Below are positions 47,025-56,600 of a stretch of DNA of 64,000 nucleotides, piece by piece. The notes under the pieces were generated by a model that had not been told where the DNA came from, did no database searches, and worked only from the letters and a program-made list of their open reading frames with translations. The position numbers and the translations under genes were made by a program. The stretch lies in assembly GCA_050008495.1 (NCBI GenBank), contig JBEKMN010000008.1, positions 13,909-77,908 on the forward strand, written 5' to 3'. This DNA is from CAVROP01 sp050008495 (GTDB lineage Bacteria; Acidobacteriota; Terriglobia; UBA7540). How positions within the stretch are numbered: position 1 is the stretch's first letter; every line of letters starts with the position of its first letter.

Positions 47025-47168
47025 TCAAACCTTGTGTAGCCGACTTTTTGCCCTTGCCTCTCCAGTCGAAAGCTTGACTTCGTTTTCGCAAAATGCGCTG
47101 TTTTTCGCTCCATTTGGTGTCCGATTGGCGCTAATTGGCGCGCAAAACGCGTCTAATTCGCGGCCCAT
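47025..47168 (-). CDS. Uncertain 47-codon ORF coupled to the LKT peptide ORF
   Basis: The ATG (47168) shares its A with the stop of the upstream 41-codon ORF (TGATG), the overlap used for translational coupling. The product starts MGRELDAFCAPISANRT and has no recognised domain. Its codons for NSAFCENEV come from a sequence rich in TTTTCG/CGAAAA. It may be real or accidental. Confidence 0.25.
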   Translation of the reverse strand: MGRELDAFCAPISANRTPNGAKNSAFCENEVKLSTGEARAKSRLHKV

Positions 47169-47293
47169 CAAGAATTTATGTCATTTGTTTTCAAGTACTT
47201 ATTAGCTTCTTTCCCGTCGTTAACGTGTAACTTCCTTGTTTTCAGATACTTCTTAGCTTCGTTTCGAATGGGCTTGTGTGTTTTCAATGACAT
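47168..47293 (-). CDS. Small ORF with three xEAxxxLKT repeats
   Basis: A 41-codon ORF from ATG 47293 in otherwise gene-free DNA. Its product holds three repeats: MSLKTHK (preceded in frame by TEAS), NEAKKYLKTRK and KEANKYLKTND, ending NDINS. The same unit appears at 25.9-26.3 kb and 63.55 kb in the same reading frame. No strong ribosome site is seen. It could be a positively charged microprotein, or the DNA repeat may matter more than its translation. Confidence 0.35.
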   Translation of the reverse strand: MSLKTHKPIRNEAKKYLKTRKLHVNDGKEANKYLKTNDINS

Positions 47294-47428
47294 ACTGGCT
47301 TCGGTCGTATCATTTCTTATTTATGTTTAGTTCCCATTCTCGCCGAGTGCCGGGACCCTTCCGCCATCCCTTGCGCCGCGTGTCTAACCGGCCCTCGCCT
47401 ACGACAATGTGTCCGCAACATAACCAAC

Positions 47429-47462
47429 ATTGTAGGCTATCATAGGTCCAAGGGTTTGTCAA
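47429..47462 (-). promoter_or_regulatory. Promoter-like sequence of the 47-kb LKT locus
   Basis: On the minus strand TTGACA (47457-47462) is followed by TAGCCT at 17-nt spacing (47434-47439) and TACAAT at 22-nt spacing (47429-47434). The stretch ATGATAGCCTACAATGTTG closely matches the -10 region at 25.71 kb. The region 47463-47773 upstream of it shows no recognisable feature. Confidence 0.45.
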
Positions 47463-47773
47463 GCGAAGAATGCATAAGAAGTGGGCGGACATTCGTGAAT
47501 CTCCTCGCCTTGCCTGCCCACACCACGCCAAGGAGGGTGACCACGACGAAATGTCGTTTGCCAGCCGCCCCTGGGCTTAAGCGCTCGCCAAAGATTACCC
47601 ACCTTTGCTCACCAGATTTGGCCCACCCCAAGGGTTTGGCGAGGGCGGTCGTTTAGTTCTCACCACAGACTCTTCTTTTGACTTGAGCCACCTGGCCGCG
47701 GGTTTGGTCGAGCGGGGGAAGATCTCTTTCCAGTTTCAGCCAGTTCGGTAGTGGGCTTCTTTGAAAAAACTTG

Positions 47774-48124
47774 TTAATAGTCGCTCGGAGCCTTCTTTAG
47801 AACATACGGAGGAATGTCATTAAGGCCCTTATTCTCATGTCGGGAGGTGCCTATTAGTAGGTATCTCTTGTGGCCGCACACTTGGCAGCGAAAGAAGTAG
47901 TTACTGCCATCAATCGACTTATCGCGGCGGAGACCAGATTCGCTCTTGATATCGCCTTCTTCGATCTTTAGTTTGGCTTTGCAGTTCTCGCATTCCACTT
48001 CACGAGACCACTTCTGCCCGCTCTTTACGGTTCTCATTAGGCCCCCCGTTAAAAGAGTATCACGCCATCGCTCTTTCTCCCTGTCGCTCTTCGCTTTCCC
48101 ATAATGCCACAAGATCAGCCACAC
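47774..48124 (-). CDS. Small zinc-ribbon protein
   Basis: Up to 116 residues (an alternative start is the internal Met at about 48037). Two Cys pairs, CENCKAKL and CQVCGHKR, about 38 residues apart, make a zinc-ribbon-like fold likely. The segment VKSGQKWSREVECENCKAKL is hydrophilic. The family is not recognised. Surrounding DNA is gene-poor, and its lower GC than its neighbours hints at recent acquisition. Function unknown. The gap 48125-48320 holds nothing recognised. Confidence 0.55.
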   Translation of the reverse strand: MWLILWHYGKAKSDREKERWRDTLLTGGLMRTVKSGQKWSREVECENCKAKLKIEEGDIKSESGLRRDKSIDGSNYFFRCQVCGHKRYLLIGTSRHENKGLNDIPPYVLKKAPSDY

Positions 48125-48320
48125 TCCAAAGGTGATCTGTTACCCCAGCAGCCATTGCCGGACTGGTTCGCAGGGTCCGGTGAATCTGAATGAATTTGTA
48201 GGCGAAATAATTGAGCGGGTAGCGCAGCGCGGCACAGCCGCAACCAAACAGGGCCGAGAGCGGTCGGTCGCATAGAATGTCGATGTGACCAGACCCTCGT
48301 CCCCGAATGGCACGTCCGCG

Positions 48321-49574
48321 CTACCGGGCAGCCCAAAAGCAGACGGCGATTGAGGCAAGCGTCAGGATAGAGAATATGGGAATGATGACCCGGCCGAGGG
48401 GGCGCCCGCCGGACATCACGGCGATTCCTCCCTTGGCGAGAGTGTTGCTGGCGCAGGAGGCAATAATGGCGGCGTTGGCCGTACCAGGCGCGAGAGTTTT
48501 TACGGAGGCGAGTTGCGCGGCGGAGATGATGAAAGCGTCGGGGTTTACCAGGCCCGCGAGAACGCTGGTCACATAGATCCCGGAAGTTCCGAAGTACTCG
48601 TAGCCGGCCTTCGAGGCAAACATCACCACGGCGAAGATCAGCGCAAACTTGATGGCGCTCCACAAGTCCATGGGATTCTTCACGTGCAGCGCCGCCTCTC
48701 GTTCACTGGTCCTTCGCTCCCAAAGAAAGATGGCGATTCCGGTGCCCAACACGAACGGAACCGCCATGGGCAGAGCTAATGACTTTGCCAGGCCATGATC
48801 CACCACCACGGCAATGATGTACATGCGGATGAACATAATCGTGGAGGCGATGGTGATGCCCAGGGCGAAATACCTGGCGAGAGATTCCCCTTCCGTGCGC
48901 GCCTGGTGGGAAAGGCCGAAAGTGGCCGCGGTGCTCGAGGCGATTCCGCCCAGGAGGCCGGTCACGGCAATTCCCTGCCTCGCCCCCAGGAATCGCATCA
49001 GAACGTAGCCGACCATGCTCAGAGCCGAGATCAGCACCACCACCCACCAGATGAGGCGCGGGTTCAGCACCTGGAACGGCCCAAACGCGTGGTTGGGCAG
49101 GAGAGGCAAAATAATCACGCTGACCACCCCGAACTTCAGGATGGCGTAAATCTCATCTTCCTGAATGGCCTCGGCCAAATGGTGCAGCGGGGCTTTGACG
49201 GAAAGTAATAGAGTGGCCACGACGGCGAAGATGGCCGCCGGGACGACGTATCCCAACGCCGCCAGGGCGCCAAAGACGTACGCCAGCAGGGCCATGAACT
49301 CCGTCGTGGCGCCCTTGTTCGGCCCCTCGCACCTCACAAGATAGGCTGCTACGGCGACGGCGCTGACTCCCGCCAGCCCCACGGGCAGCATCCACTTCTC
49401 TCCCGACTGCGCCGCCAGAGCGCAAAGAAAACCGAAAAGGGTGATGAGCGGGAAAGTCCGAATCCCCGCGAACCAGGGAAGGTCCTTGTGGGCATGCTCG
49501 CGCTCGACGCCGATCAACAACCCCATGAGCAGCGCCATGGCGCCGTTAAAGGCAATCTGTGTGTAGGTCTGCAT
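48321..49574 (-). CDS. MgtC/SapB plus DUF4010 membrane protein
   Basis: 417 residues with about 12 hydrophobic segments. The N-terminal part is MgtC/SapB-like (ALLMGLLIGVEREHAHK, GIRTFPLITLFG). The C-terminal part matches the DUF4010 group (GLLGGIASSTAATFGLSHQA, TSVLAGLVNPDAFIISAAQL). MgtC proteins are linked to magnesium homeostasis and ATP-synthase control, but the two-domain form is uncharacterised. It lies close upstream of two further small membrane protein genes in a minus-strand cluster. Confidence 0.85.
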   Translation of the reverse strand: MQTYTQIAFNGAMALLMGLLIGVEREHAHKDLPWFAGIRTFPLITLFGFLCALAAQSGEKWMLPVGLAGVSAVAVAAYLVRCEGPNKGATTEFMALLAYVFGALAALGYVVPAAIFAVVATLLLSVKAPLHHLAEAIQEDEIYAILKFGVVSVIILPLLPNHAFGPFQVLNPRLIWWVVVLISALSMVGYVLMRFLGARQGIAVTGLLGGIASSTAATFGLSHQARTEGESLARYFALGITIASTIMFIRMYIIAVVVDHGLAKSLALPMAVPFVLGTGIAIFLWERRTSEREAALHVKNPMDLWSAIKFALIFAVVMFASKAGYEYFGTSGIYVTSVLAGLVNPDAFIISAAQLASVKTLAPGTANAAIIASCASNTLAKGGIAVMSGGRPLGRVIIPIFSILTLASIAVCFWAAR

Positions 49575-49584
49575 CAGGCCAAAA

Positions 49585-49761
49585 CTACCTGGGGAAGAAG
49601 TACATCAGCCAGCCCAGCACTACCGCAGTGCCCACAAACGCGCCAAAAACCTTCGCGCCGTAAACCAACCGCTCGCGGGGCGTATCCTTGGCCAGAACTC
49701 CGAATACCACGGAGACCAGGAAGGAGAATACAACGAGAGCCGGAAAGTGTGTCAAAGCCAT
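49585..49761 (-). CDS. 58-residue two-helix membrane protein
   Basis: Start at ATG 49761 (MALTHFPALVVFSFLVSVV); the longer ORF to 49806 reads through GACGAGT repeats. Two hydrophobic helices flank a charged loop (LAKDTPRERLVYGAK), then a C-terminal helix ending MYFFPR. It ends 10 nt before the MgtC-like gene, so the two are probably cotranscribed. Small size and coherent hydrophobicity support coding. No named family recognised. Confidence 0.65.
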   Translation of the reverse strand: MALTHFPALVVFSFLVSVVFGVLAKDTPRERLVYGAKVFGAFVGTAVVLGWLMYFFPR

Positions 49762-49770
49762 AATAGAATC

Positions 49771-49938
49771 AGTGATGAGTGACGAGTGACGAGTGACGAG
49801 CAACAAAAGATGCGCTGGAGGAGAGCACGTGTGAACTCCGCTGCGCCCAGCCTGCCGACTTCAATTCTCCGGCTCCTTGTTTCTGGTTTCTGATTTCTGC
49901 TTTCTGATTTTGGCTCGTCACTTGCCACTGGTCACTCG
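49771..49938. repeat. GTGACGA repeats facing CGTCACT repeats
   Basis: AGTGATGAGTGACGAGTGAC (49771 onward, about four 7-nt units) faces TCACTTGCCACTGGTCACTC (about 49918-49937), with TTTCTGATTTCTGC units between. It fills the spacer between two small membrane protein genes. Confidence 0.6.
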
Positions 49939-50373
49939 TCACTGCTTTCTTCCCATGGCGATGTCAAAGCAATCCAAAACCGCAAGGACGTTGAGCATGC
50001 CTGCGGCCACCAGATAGGCAGTGCCAAAGTCAGAACTGACGAAGAACAGGTCGCCGCCCCCGTAGCCGAAGAACTTCGCCGCGGGCAACGCCAGGCCCAC
50101 GCACAATTCGCCGTAGTGGCCCAGGACTTCAAGATAAGAGCCGGAACTGGTCGAGAAGATTTGCCCCTGCATCGCCAGACCCAGCGCGAACATGATCATG
50201 ATCGAGGCGAAAAGGATCAGCGCCCGCCACCGCCTTCCCACCAGCAGGTGACCCAATCCAGGGATGAGCCAGGCTGCGACGCACAGCCGCACGAGTGTGA
50301 AGGTAGGTGGTTGGCCCGGGGAGACTTTGGCCTTTTCAGGGGCACGATCTTCGGCGATAACTTTTCCGGCCAT
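49939..50373 (-). CDS. Conserved inner-membrane protein (DUF6677-like)
   Basis: 144 residues. An N-terminal charged segment precedes a TM2-like helix-turn (LIPGLGHLLVGRRWRALILF), followed by hydrophobic segments IMIMFALGLAM, YLVAAGMLNVLAVLD and the C-terminal FDIAMGRKQ. I associate this arrangement with a family of uncharacterised acidobacterial proteins; the family number is from memory and not checked. It forms a minus-strand cluster with the 58-residue protein and the MgtC-like gene. Confidence 0.65.
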   Translation of the reverse strand: MAGKVIAEDRAPEKAKVSPGQPPTFTLVRLCVAAWLIPGLGHLLVGRRWRALILFASIMIMFALGLAMQGQIFSTSSGSYLEVLGHYGELCVGLALPAAKFFGYGGGDLFFVSSDFGTAYLVAAGMLNVLAVLDCFDIAMGRKQ

Positions 50374-50471
50374 GGTTCTAAGTCACGCGCCAAGCGCGGA
50401 ATACGGACGAACTACTAAACAAACAAGTTAACACACCTGAAGGGGCGAGTACAAGAATGGGACGTGGCCGG

Positions 50472-50550
50472 TGGTACAGTTTGACGTTGTAGCGGCGAGT
50501 TTAGCTCGCCAAATGGCGGCGTAAAGCCGCCTCTACATCAGACTGTACCA
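50472..50550. repeat. 79-bp palindromic element with TGGTACAGT ends
   Basis: Terminal arms TGGTACAGT (50472-50480) and ACTGTACCA (50542-50550) enclose GTAGCGGCGAG/CTCGCC and GGCGGCGTAAAGCCGCC hairpins. The internal sequence matches the GTAGCGGCGG family at 46.9 kb. The extra 9-bp terminal arms suggest a miniature mobile-like element. It lies upstream of the DUF6677-like gene. Confidence 0.6.
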
Positions 50551-50640
50551 CTACCACATAGTCTGCGATATTCCCGAGCGCCCCTGCCACCCCGATTCCA
50601 GGAGAACGACCTATCACAAGATTCTTCCCCCCTACTGAAG

Positions 50641-51813
50641 CTAGCCTATAATCGCAACCAGGGCGGCCTGCACGTCGCCGGTCACACGCGCGCTCGCTTG
50701 CTCAACGAACATGTTCACCTCGCTGCGCACACCGAACTCCTCGAGGTAAATGCCGGGCTCGATCGAGAAACAGATTCCGGGAATGATGGGCCGCGTGTCG
50801 CGCGTTTCGAAGTTATCGATGTTGGCTCCGTTGGCGTGAACATCCTCGCCGATGGAGTGCCCCGTCCGATGCACGAAGTTAGGCCCGTATCCGCAGCGCG
50901 TGATAACCTGGCGCGCCACATCATCCACTTCGTAGCCGTGAATGGTCCGCCCGCTTGTCATGGCAGCCTGCACGAAGTCAACGGCGGCATCCCGCGCTTC
51001 TTTCACGATCTCGAAGACGTCAACAAAGCGGCGCGGAATTTCCGCGCCTACGAAACCCGTCCAGGTGATATCGAAATAGACCGCGCCAGGCCTGTTCATC
51101 TTTCCCCAGACGTCCAGCAGCACAAAATCATTAGCGCCAATCGATGCCGAGTTCTCGCGCTCCGGCATATAGTGAGGGTTCGCGGAGTTTCGGTTAACCG
51201 CCGCCACCGGCCCTTCGTCCGTGATCACGCCGCCCGCGTCAAAGACGCGCCGCATTTCTTGCTGCACGTCGTACTCGCTGATTCCCTTTCCGGACCGCAC
51301 CGCATCGCGGATCGCGGCGAAACCCGCCCGTACCGCGGCGTGCACCACCTTGCCCGCCTCCAAGTGCGAGGCCAGGGCATCTTCCGACCATCGCGCCTCA
51401 AACAATTGCACCAAGTCAGCCGAAGAGACCACTTCCACCCCTAAACTCCTCACCAGCTCAATCGTCCCGGCATCCACAAGGCCCACGTACGGGATGTTGT
51501 TAAGAGGCGAATACTGCATTGCAATACGCTTCTTGCCATTCAGAATTTCCTTCAGCCCTTCGTGTTGTTCCTTCCAGGTGGAATACTCGACCTCATGGCC
51601 GGGCAAACCGTCCAGGTTGTGCCGCTCCACGCGATGAATAAGCTTGCGGGGATCGCCCGCGGCCGGAATCAGGTAAAACCACCGCCGCGTACACATGGGC
51701 GGATTGATCTTCAGCACGCGGTAGGCAATGGGGTCGCGACGGTGGTGGTCGTAAAACAACCAACCGTCCAGGCCGTTCTCGCGAAGCGTTGATTGAATCA
51801 GTTTGAGATCCAT
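50641..51813 (-). CDS. M24-family Xaa-Pro-type metallopeptidase
   Basis: 390 residues from an ATG with GAGGGGG upstream. A creatinase-like N-terminal domain (about 1-145) precedes the pita-bread domain with metal ligands in FVLLDVWGKMNRPGAVYFDI (two Asp), RTGHSIGEDVHANG (His) and FSIEPGIYLEEFGVRSE (two Glu). M24B enzymes cleave X-Pro bonds in peptides; no signal peptide is seen, so it is cytoplasmic. It follows the sodium:solute symporter gene, separated by a repeat region, which may link it to peptide or amino-acid use. Confidence 0.88.
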   Translation of the reverse strand: MDLKLIQSTLRENGLDGWLFYDHHRRDPIAYRVLKINPPMCTRRWFYLIPAAGDPRKLIHRVERHNLDGLPGHEVEYSTWKEQHEGLKEILNGKKRIAMQYSPLNNIPYVGLVDAGTIELVRSLGVEVVSSADLVQLFEARWSEDALASHLEAGKVVHAAVRAGFAAIRDAVRSGKGISEYDVQQEMRRVFDAGGVITDEGPVAAVNRNSANPHYMPERENSASIGANDFVLLDVWGKMNRPGAVYFDITWTGFVGAEIPRRFVDVFEIVKEARDAAVDFVQAAMTSGRTIHGYEVDDVARQVITRCGYGPNFVHRTGHSIGEDVHANGANIDNFETRDTRPIIPGICFSIEPGIYLEEFGVRSEVNMFVEQASARVTGDVQAALVAIIG

Positions 51814-51829
51814 GTTCCCCCTCAGAAGT

Positions 51830-51968
51830 TGTCGGTCGTCAGTTGTCAGTCGTCAGTTGTCCGTGTTGCGTTGTCCGCGGATAGCGCCTTTCGGAAAACG
51901 GGAATATCATTGTCGCCGGGCAGGTGTTCCTCGCTGAAAGCTAATAGCTGACGGCTGACAGCTACTCT
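51830..51968. repeat. GTCAGTTGTCAGTCG and GCTGACGGCTGACAGC repeats
   Basis: Two types of 7-10 nt period repeats (GTCAGTTGTCAGTCGTCAGT near 51839; AGCTGACGGCTGACAGCTAC near 51945) separated by unremarkable sequence. They fill the spacer between the M24 peptidase and the symporter genes. Confidence 0.55.
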
Positions 51969-51975
51969 TCACTCG

Positions 51976-53385
51976 TCACTGCTCTTTGAAAAACGGTTTC
52001 CATTGTTCCTTGCGCGGCGGTGCGGTAAGCAGGCTCACGCCGATCAGGCAGATCAGCGAAGCCGCCAGCGCAGGAAAAATCATAGGGACGCGCGCATCCA
52101 ACCCCAACACCTTCCACACCACTGCCACCCCCGTGCCGGCGCCAATCGAACTCAGGCCGCCGGCGGTAGTGGTACGCTTCCAAAAGAAGGCCGCCACGAC
52201 CGCCGGGGTTAGTCCTGCCCCATAGACATCGTAAGCATAGACTGCTGTGGCAAGGACCGAGGGCTGAAAGCTTTGCGCCAGCGCGATCAGTCCGAGAACC
52301 ACCACGGTCATGCGTGAAAGCAACAGCAAGGTCCGGTCGCTCGCGGCCTTCCAGGTCAAGCGTTGGAACACATCATGGACAACGTTGGTGGCGGGCGAGA
52401 ACAGGTAGTTGTTTCCGGTGGACAGCACCTTGGCAAACACGGCGCCGAGGAAGATGGCACCGACCAGCGGCGGGACTCCATGGCGCGCTGCGTAGGGCAC
52501 GATCCCCCAAGCCGGAACCCCGCCGGACTCTATATCATTGCGGAAAAGCACTCCACCCACCATCGCCAATAGTACGATGATTGTTTCAAGAAACGATGTC
52601 CCAACGATCCAACCGACCACCGAAAGGCGCGCGTCACGTTCGCTGCGGGCTGAAAAGAACTTCTGGTACGAACTCTGATTGCCAACCATGAGGGTGAAGG
52701 TGGGCAAGAAAAAGCCGAGCACTTCGCCCCACGTCATGCCGCCCTGGATCGTGAAATGCTCTGGCGGCAACGCAGTATGCAGTGCGCTCCAACCGCCCAC
52801 GCGGTGGAGCATCGCCGGCAAGGCGATGATGCATCCAGCCGTGACGAGCAGCCCAATGGCCACGTCCGTATAAGCCACCGACGACATTCCCGCCAGCGCT
52901 GTGAACAAGATCACAAATCCGGCCAGAATGAACGTGCCTGTCCTCTCACTGACTCCGAACGCGAGATTCAGAATTCGTCCGCCCCCTCGGAACTGATAAC
53001 TGACGATGGCGGTGTAGGAGACAATAATGCACAACGTGCCCAAAACGCGCGCAATGGGACTGTACCTGACCTCCAAGAGATCAGGAACGGTGTACTGAGC
53101 GAAGGCCCGCGCGCGCCCCGCAATGAAATAGACCACCAGCAAGCCGGCCCAGCCTCCCGCCGGCAACCATAGGGAAGCCAGGCCTCTGCGGTAAGCGAAC
53201 TCCGCGCCCCCGAAAAGGCTGCCCGCTCCGATCCACGAGCATAGGAGAGTGAAGACCAGTACCGCCGCCGAAAGCTTGCGGTCCGCCACCATGAAATCCG
53301 CATGGCTCTTGAGCTTCACCATGCGCGTCACACTTACCGTCAGAAGCACGAGGACAATCAGGATGAGGACCGCGGCATAGATCAT
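51976..53385 (-). CDS. Sodium:solute symporter (SSS family)
   Basis: 469 residues with about 12-13 transmembrane helices. Characteristic segments: an N-terminal helix (AAVLILIVLVLLTVSV), the LCSWIGAGSLFGGAEFAYRRG stretch, TVPDLLEVRYSPIARVLG, and AGFVILFTALAGMSSVAYTD, which carries the SSS sodium-site region. Later come ILLAMVGGVLFRN and AIFLGAVFAKVLSTGNNYLF. SSS proteins couple sodium entry to uptake of sugars, amino acids, nucleosides or anions. The substrate cannot be read from sequence. It is divergent from the PAS kinase gene. Confidence 0.88.
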   Translation of the reverse strand: MIYAAVLILIVLVLLTVSVTRMVKLKSHADFMVADRKLSAAVLVFTLLCSWIGAGSLFGGAEFAYRRGLASLWLPAGGWAGLLVVYFIAGRARAFAQYTVPDLLEVRYSPIARVLGTLCIIVSYTAIVSYQFRGGGRILNLAFGVSERTGTFILAGFVILFTALAGMSSVAYTDVAIGLLVTAGCIIALPAMLHRVGGWSALHTALPPEHFTIQGGMTWGEVLGFFLPTFTLMVGNQSSYQKFFSARSERDARLSVVGWIVGTSFLETIIVLLAMVGGVLFRNDIESGGVPAWGIVPYAARHGVPPLVGAIFLGAVFAKVLSTGNNYLFSPATNVVHDVFQRLTWKAASDRTLLLLSRMTVVVLGLIALAQSFQPSVLATAVYAYDVYGAGLTPAVVAAFFWKRTTTAGGLSSIGAGTGVAVVWKVLGLDARVPMIFPALAASLICLIGVSLLTAPPRKEQWKPFFKEQ

Positions 53386-53696
53386 GGCGAGTTTCTGTTG
53401 TCGGTGATAAGTGGTCCGTCGCCAGACCTCTAAGAGAGTGTATCATGGGCGCGATTCCGGTGGAGTGTCCCGCGAAAAGGAATCTGTAGGACCCCGGGGT
53501 TGAGGCAGGCTTGCATATCTGGTAGAGTTCCTGCCGCGGCGATTGTGCGGCAACTCGAGATCACGCCTAGGCATGATCGCAACCGAAAGGCTGAGTGCAT
53601 CGGCTTGGCCGACGAGAGACGGAATCCGAGGGTTGGCCTGCAGTACGAGTCTCGTCATTCTCACCTGATTCAGATCCGCCCGAAGGTGGTGTGGCA
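53386..53696. other. Divergent gap with no recognised feature
   Basis: 311 bp between the symporter and the PAS kinase genes. I examined it for riboswitch cores, strong promoters and small ORFs. Only short stems (for example around GGCTTGGCC at 53604) are visible, and nothing is strong enough to name. The promoters of both genes must lie here. Confidence 0.5.
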
Positions 53697-56600
53697 ATGC
53701 TAAACAGAATCAAATCGTCCGCTGAGCAACGCTACCGCTCGCTCTTCGAGGGGATGACGGAGGGCTTTGCCCTACACGAGATCGTGTGCGACAACAAGGG
53801 TGTGCCGTGCGATTACCGGTTCCTGGAGGTGAATCCGGCTTTCGAGCGGCTCACTGGCCTGAAGCAGGAAAAGGTGGTCGGCCGACTCATGAGCGAGGTC
53901 CTGCCTGACGATGACCCGACCTGGGTGCGGAGGTATGGCGAGGTGGCGCTGACGGGCCGGTCGGCTAGTTTCCAGAACTACTCGACGCAGCTTAAGAGGC
54001 ACTACGAAGTGTTTGCGTATTGTCCCGCGCCGCAGCAGTTTGCGGTCCTATTTCTGGATGTCACCGAGCGGAAGCACTTGGAGACGGCCTTGGAGTTGGC
54101 GGCGCGCTTCCCGGAGGAGAATCCAAATCCCGTGATGCGCCTCGGCGAAGGGCACGTCGTTGATTTTGCCAATCCGAGCGCCAAAGAGTTGTTGAAGACT
54201 CAGGGGTGCATCGGCGGAGGGGAAGCGCCGCCGGAAATTGCGGAACCGGCCGTGGCAGCCTTAAAGGACGGAGTCCCCCGCCAGATCGAGAAAACGTACT
54301 CGGAGCGAACATATCTGTTTAGCTTTTCTCCGATTCCGCAATGGAGTTATGTCAACCTCTACGCCATAGATATTACGGACCGCAAGCGGGCGGAAGAGGC
54401 CCTCCGAGAGAGCGAGAGCCGGGAGCGCGCGCGGGCGGCGGAATTCGAGGCCCTGATGGAAGCCGCGCCGGTGGGCATTTTCGTGGCGAAAGATACCGAG
54501 TGTCGCTGGATGAGCGGCAATCAGGCGGCTTACGATCTGTTGCGAAGGCCTCGCGGCAGCAACCTCTCGAAGTCAGGGCGGGAGGGCGAAAAACCGGTGA
54601 ACTTCCGGTCGATGAAGGACGGAAAGGAGATTCCTCTGCCGGAGTTGCCGATGCAGAAATCGGCCGCCAGCGGGAAAGCGGTCCGGGATCACGAAATGGA
54701 CTTCGTCTTTGAGGACGGCGTCACCGTGAACATCCTCGGCAACGTCGTACCACTGCTGGACGAGAGCGGACGCCCGAGAGGGGCGGTAGGGACTTTTCTC
54801 GACATCACCGAGCTCAAGCGGACAGAGGAGGCGCTGCGAGCGAGCGAGGAGCGCTTCCGCGCGCTGGTGACGGCCAGTTCGGATGTGGTGTATCGCATGA
54901 GCCCGCATTGGAGCGAGATGCGGCAGTTGCGCGGCCAGAATTTTATCGCCGACACTGAGGCGCCGAACCGTAACTGGCTTCAGAAATACATTCACCCAGA
55001 TGATCAGTCGCGCGTCGTGACTGCCATCAACGAGGCAATCCGGAGCAAGAGCGTATTCGAACTGGAGCACCGGGTCCTTCGCGTAGACGGCAGTTTGGGC
55101 TGGACTCTTTCGCGTGCCATCCCGCTGCAGGACGCGAACGGCGAAATCGTCGAATGGTTCGGCACCGCGACAGACGTCACCGAGCGCAAGCGGGCGGAGG
55201 AGGCGCTTCAGGCCTCCGAGCAGCGGTTCCGGGTGCTCGCCGAGGCTATGCCGCAGATCGTGTGGAGCGCAGGGGCCACGGGTGCCGTGGAATACGTCAA
55301 TCCGCAAACTCTCAGGTATGGCGGGGTGCGACTTGAAGACATCGGCGGCTGGAAGTGGGAGTCGTTTGTCCACCCCGATGACTTGGCGCCTACGGCGGCT
55401 GGCTGGCGCCACGCCCTTACCGCGGGCGAGAGTGATCAAATCGAGCACCGGCTACGCCGCGCCGACGGGGAGTTCCGTTGGCACTTGACTCGCGCGGTGC
55501 CGCTCCGGAATGAGAAAGGCGAGGTGATCCACTGGATCGGCACCGCGACTGACATCCATGACCAGAAGATGGCCGAGCAGGAGCTCGAGCGGCGCGTTGC
55601 TGAGCGAACGGCGGAACTTGCACGGTCCACGGCCCTGCTAGAAACAGTGACCTCGAACGCGCCCGTGGTCTTGTTTGCCACAGATGCCAAGGGTACGTTC
55701 ACGGTGCATACCGGCCAGGCCGTCACGGCTTCCGGCCGAGAGCCCGGCGAGTTAGTTGGCAAGAATTGCCGGGAATTATTGCCGGGGCAGGTGCAGACCG
55801 TAGAACAGATCCACCGGGCTCTGGCGGGCGAGACGTTCACCGGCATTCTGGAGGGCCCTCACGACCGCACTTTCGAGACTCGATACAATCCCTTGCGGGA
55901 TGCCCATGGAAACGTCACCGGCATGATCGCCGTTGCCCTCGACATCACCGAGGCTAAAAGGGCCAAGGAAGGGCTCGAGAAGGCCAACGCGTACAACCGC
56001 AGCCTGCTGGAAGCCAGCCTCGATCCGTTGGTGACCATCTCGCCCGACGGGAAAATCACTGACGCCAACAGTGCCGCCGAGAAGGTTACCGGCTGTTTGC
56101 GCGGAGAACTCATCGGGGCCGACTTCTCCGACTACTTCACTGACCCGGAGAAGGCGCGCTTGGGTTATCAACACGTGTTCAAGGAAGGCTTGGTGCAAGA
56201 CTACGAACTCGAGATAAGGCACCGGGATGGGACTACCACGCCAGTCCTTTACAACGCGTCGGTTTATCGCGACCAGGGCGGCGAAGTGGTCGGCGTCTTC
56301 GCGGCCGCGCGCGACATCACCACTCGCAAGCGGGCCGAGGAAGAAGTCCGCAGGCTCAACGAGGAGTTGGAACAGCGCGTCCGGTTGCGTACAGCGCAGC
56401 TTGAAGCGTCGAACAAGGAGCTGGAGTCTTTCTCCTATTCGGTTTCCCATGATTTACGCGCACCTTTGAGGGCGGTGGACGGATTCTCCCGGATCCTGCT
56501 GGAGGAGTACCGGTCCCAGCTTCCGTCGAAAGCGCAGAGATACCTCGACTTCGTTCGGGACGGCGCGTCCCATATGGGAAATCTGATTGATGGCCTGCTG

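Noticed and set aside
53550..53640. Riboswitch upstream of the PAS kinase
   Set aside because: Some stems and GAAA-like loops are visible, but no known aptamer core (for example cyclic di-GMP) could be matched.
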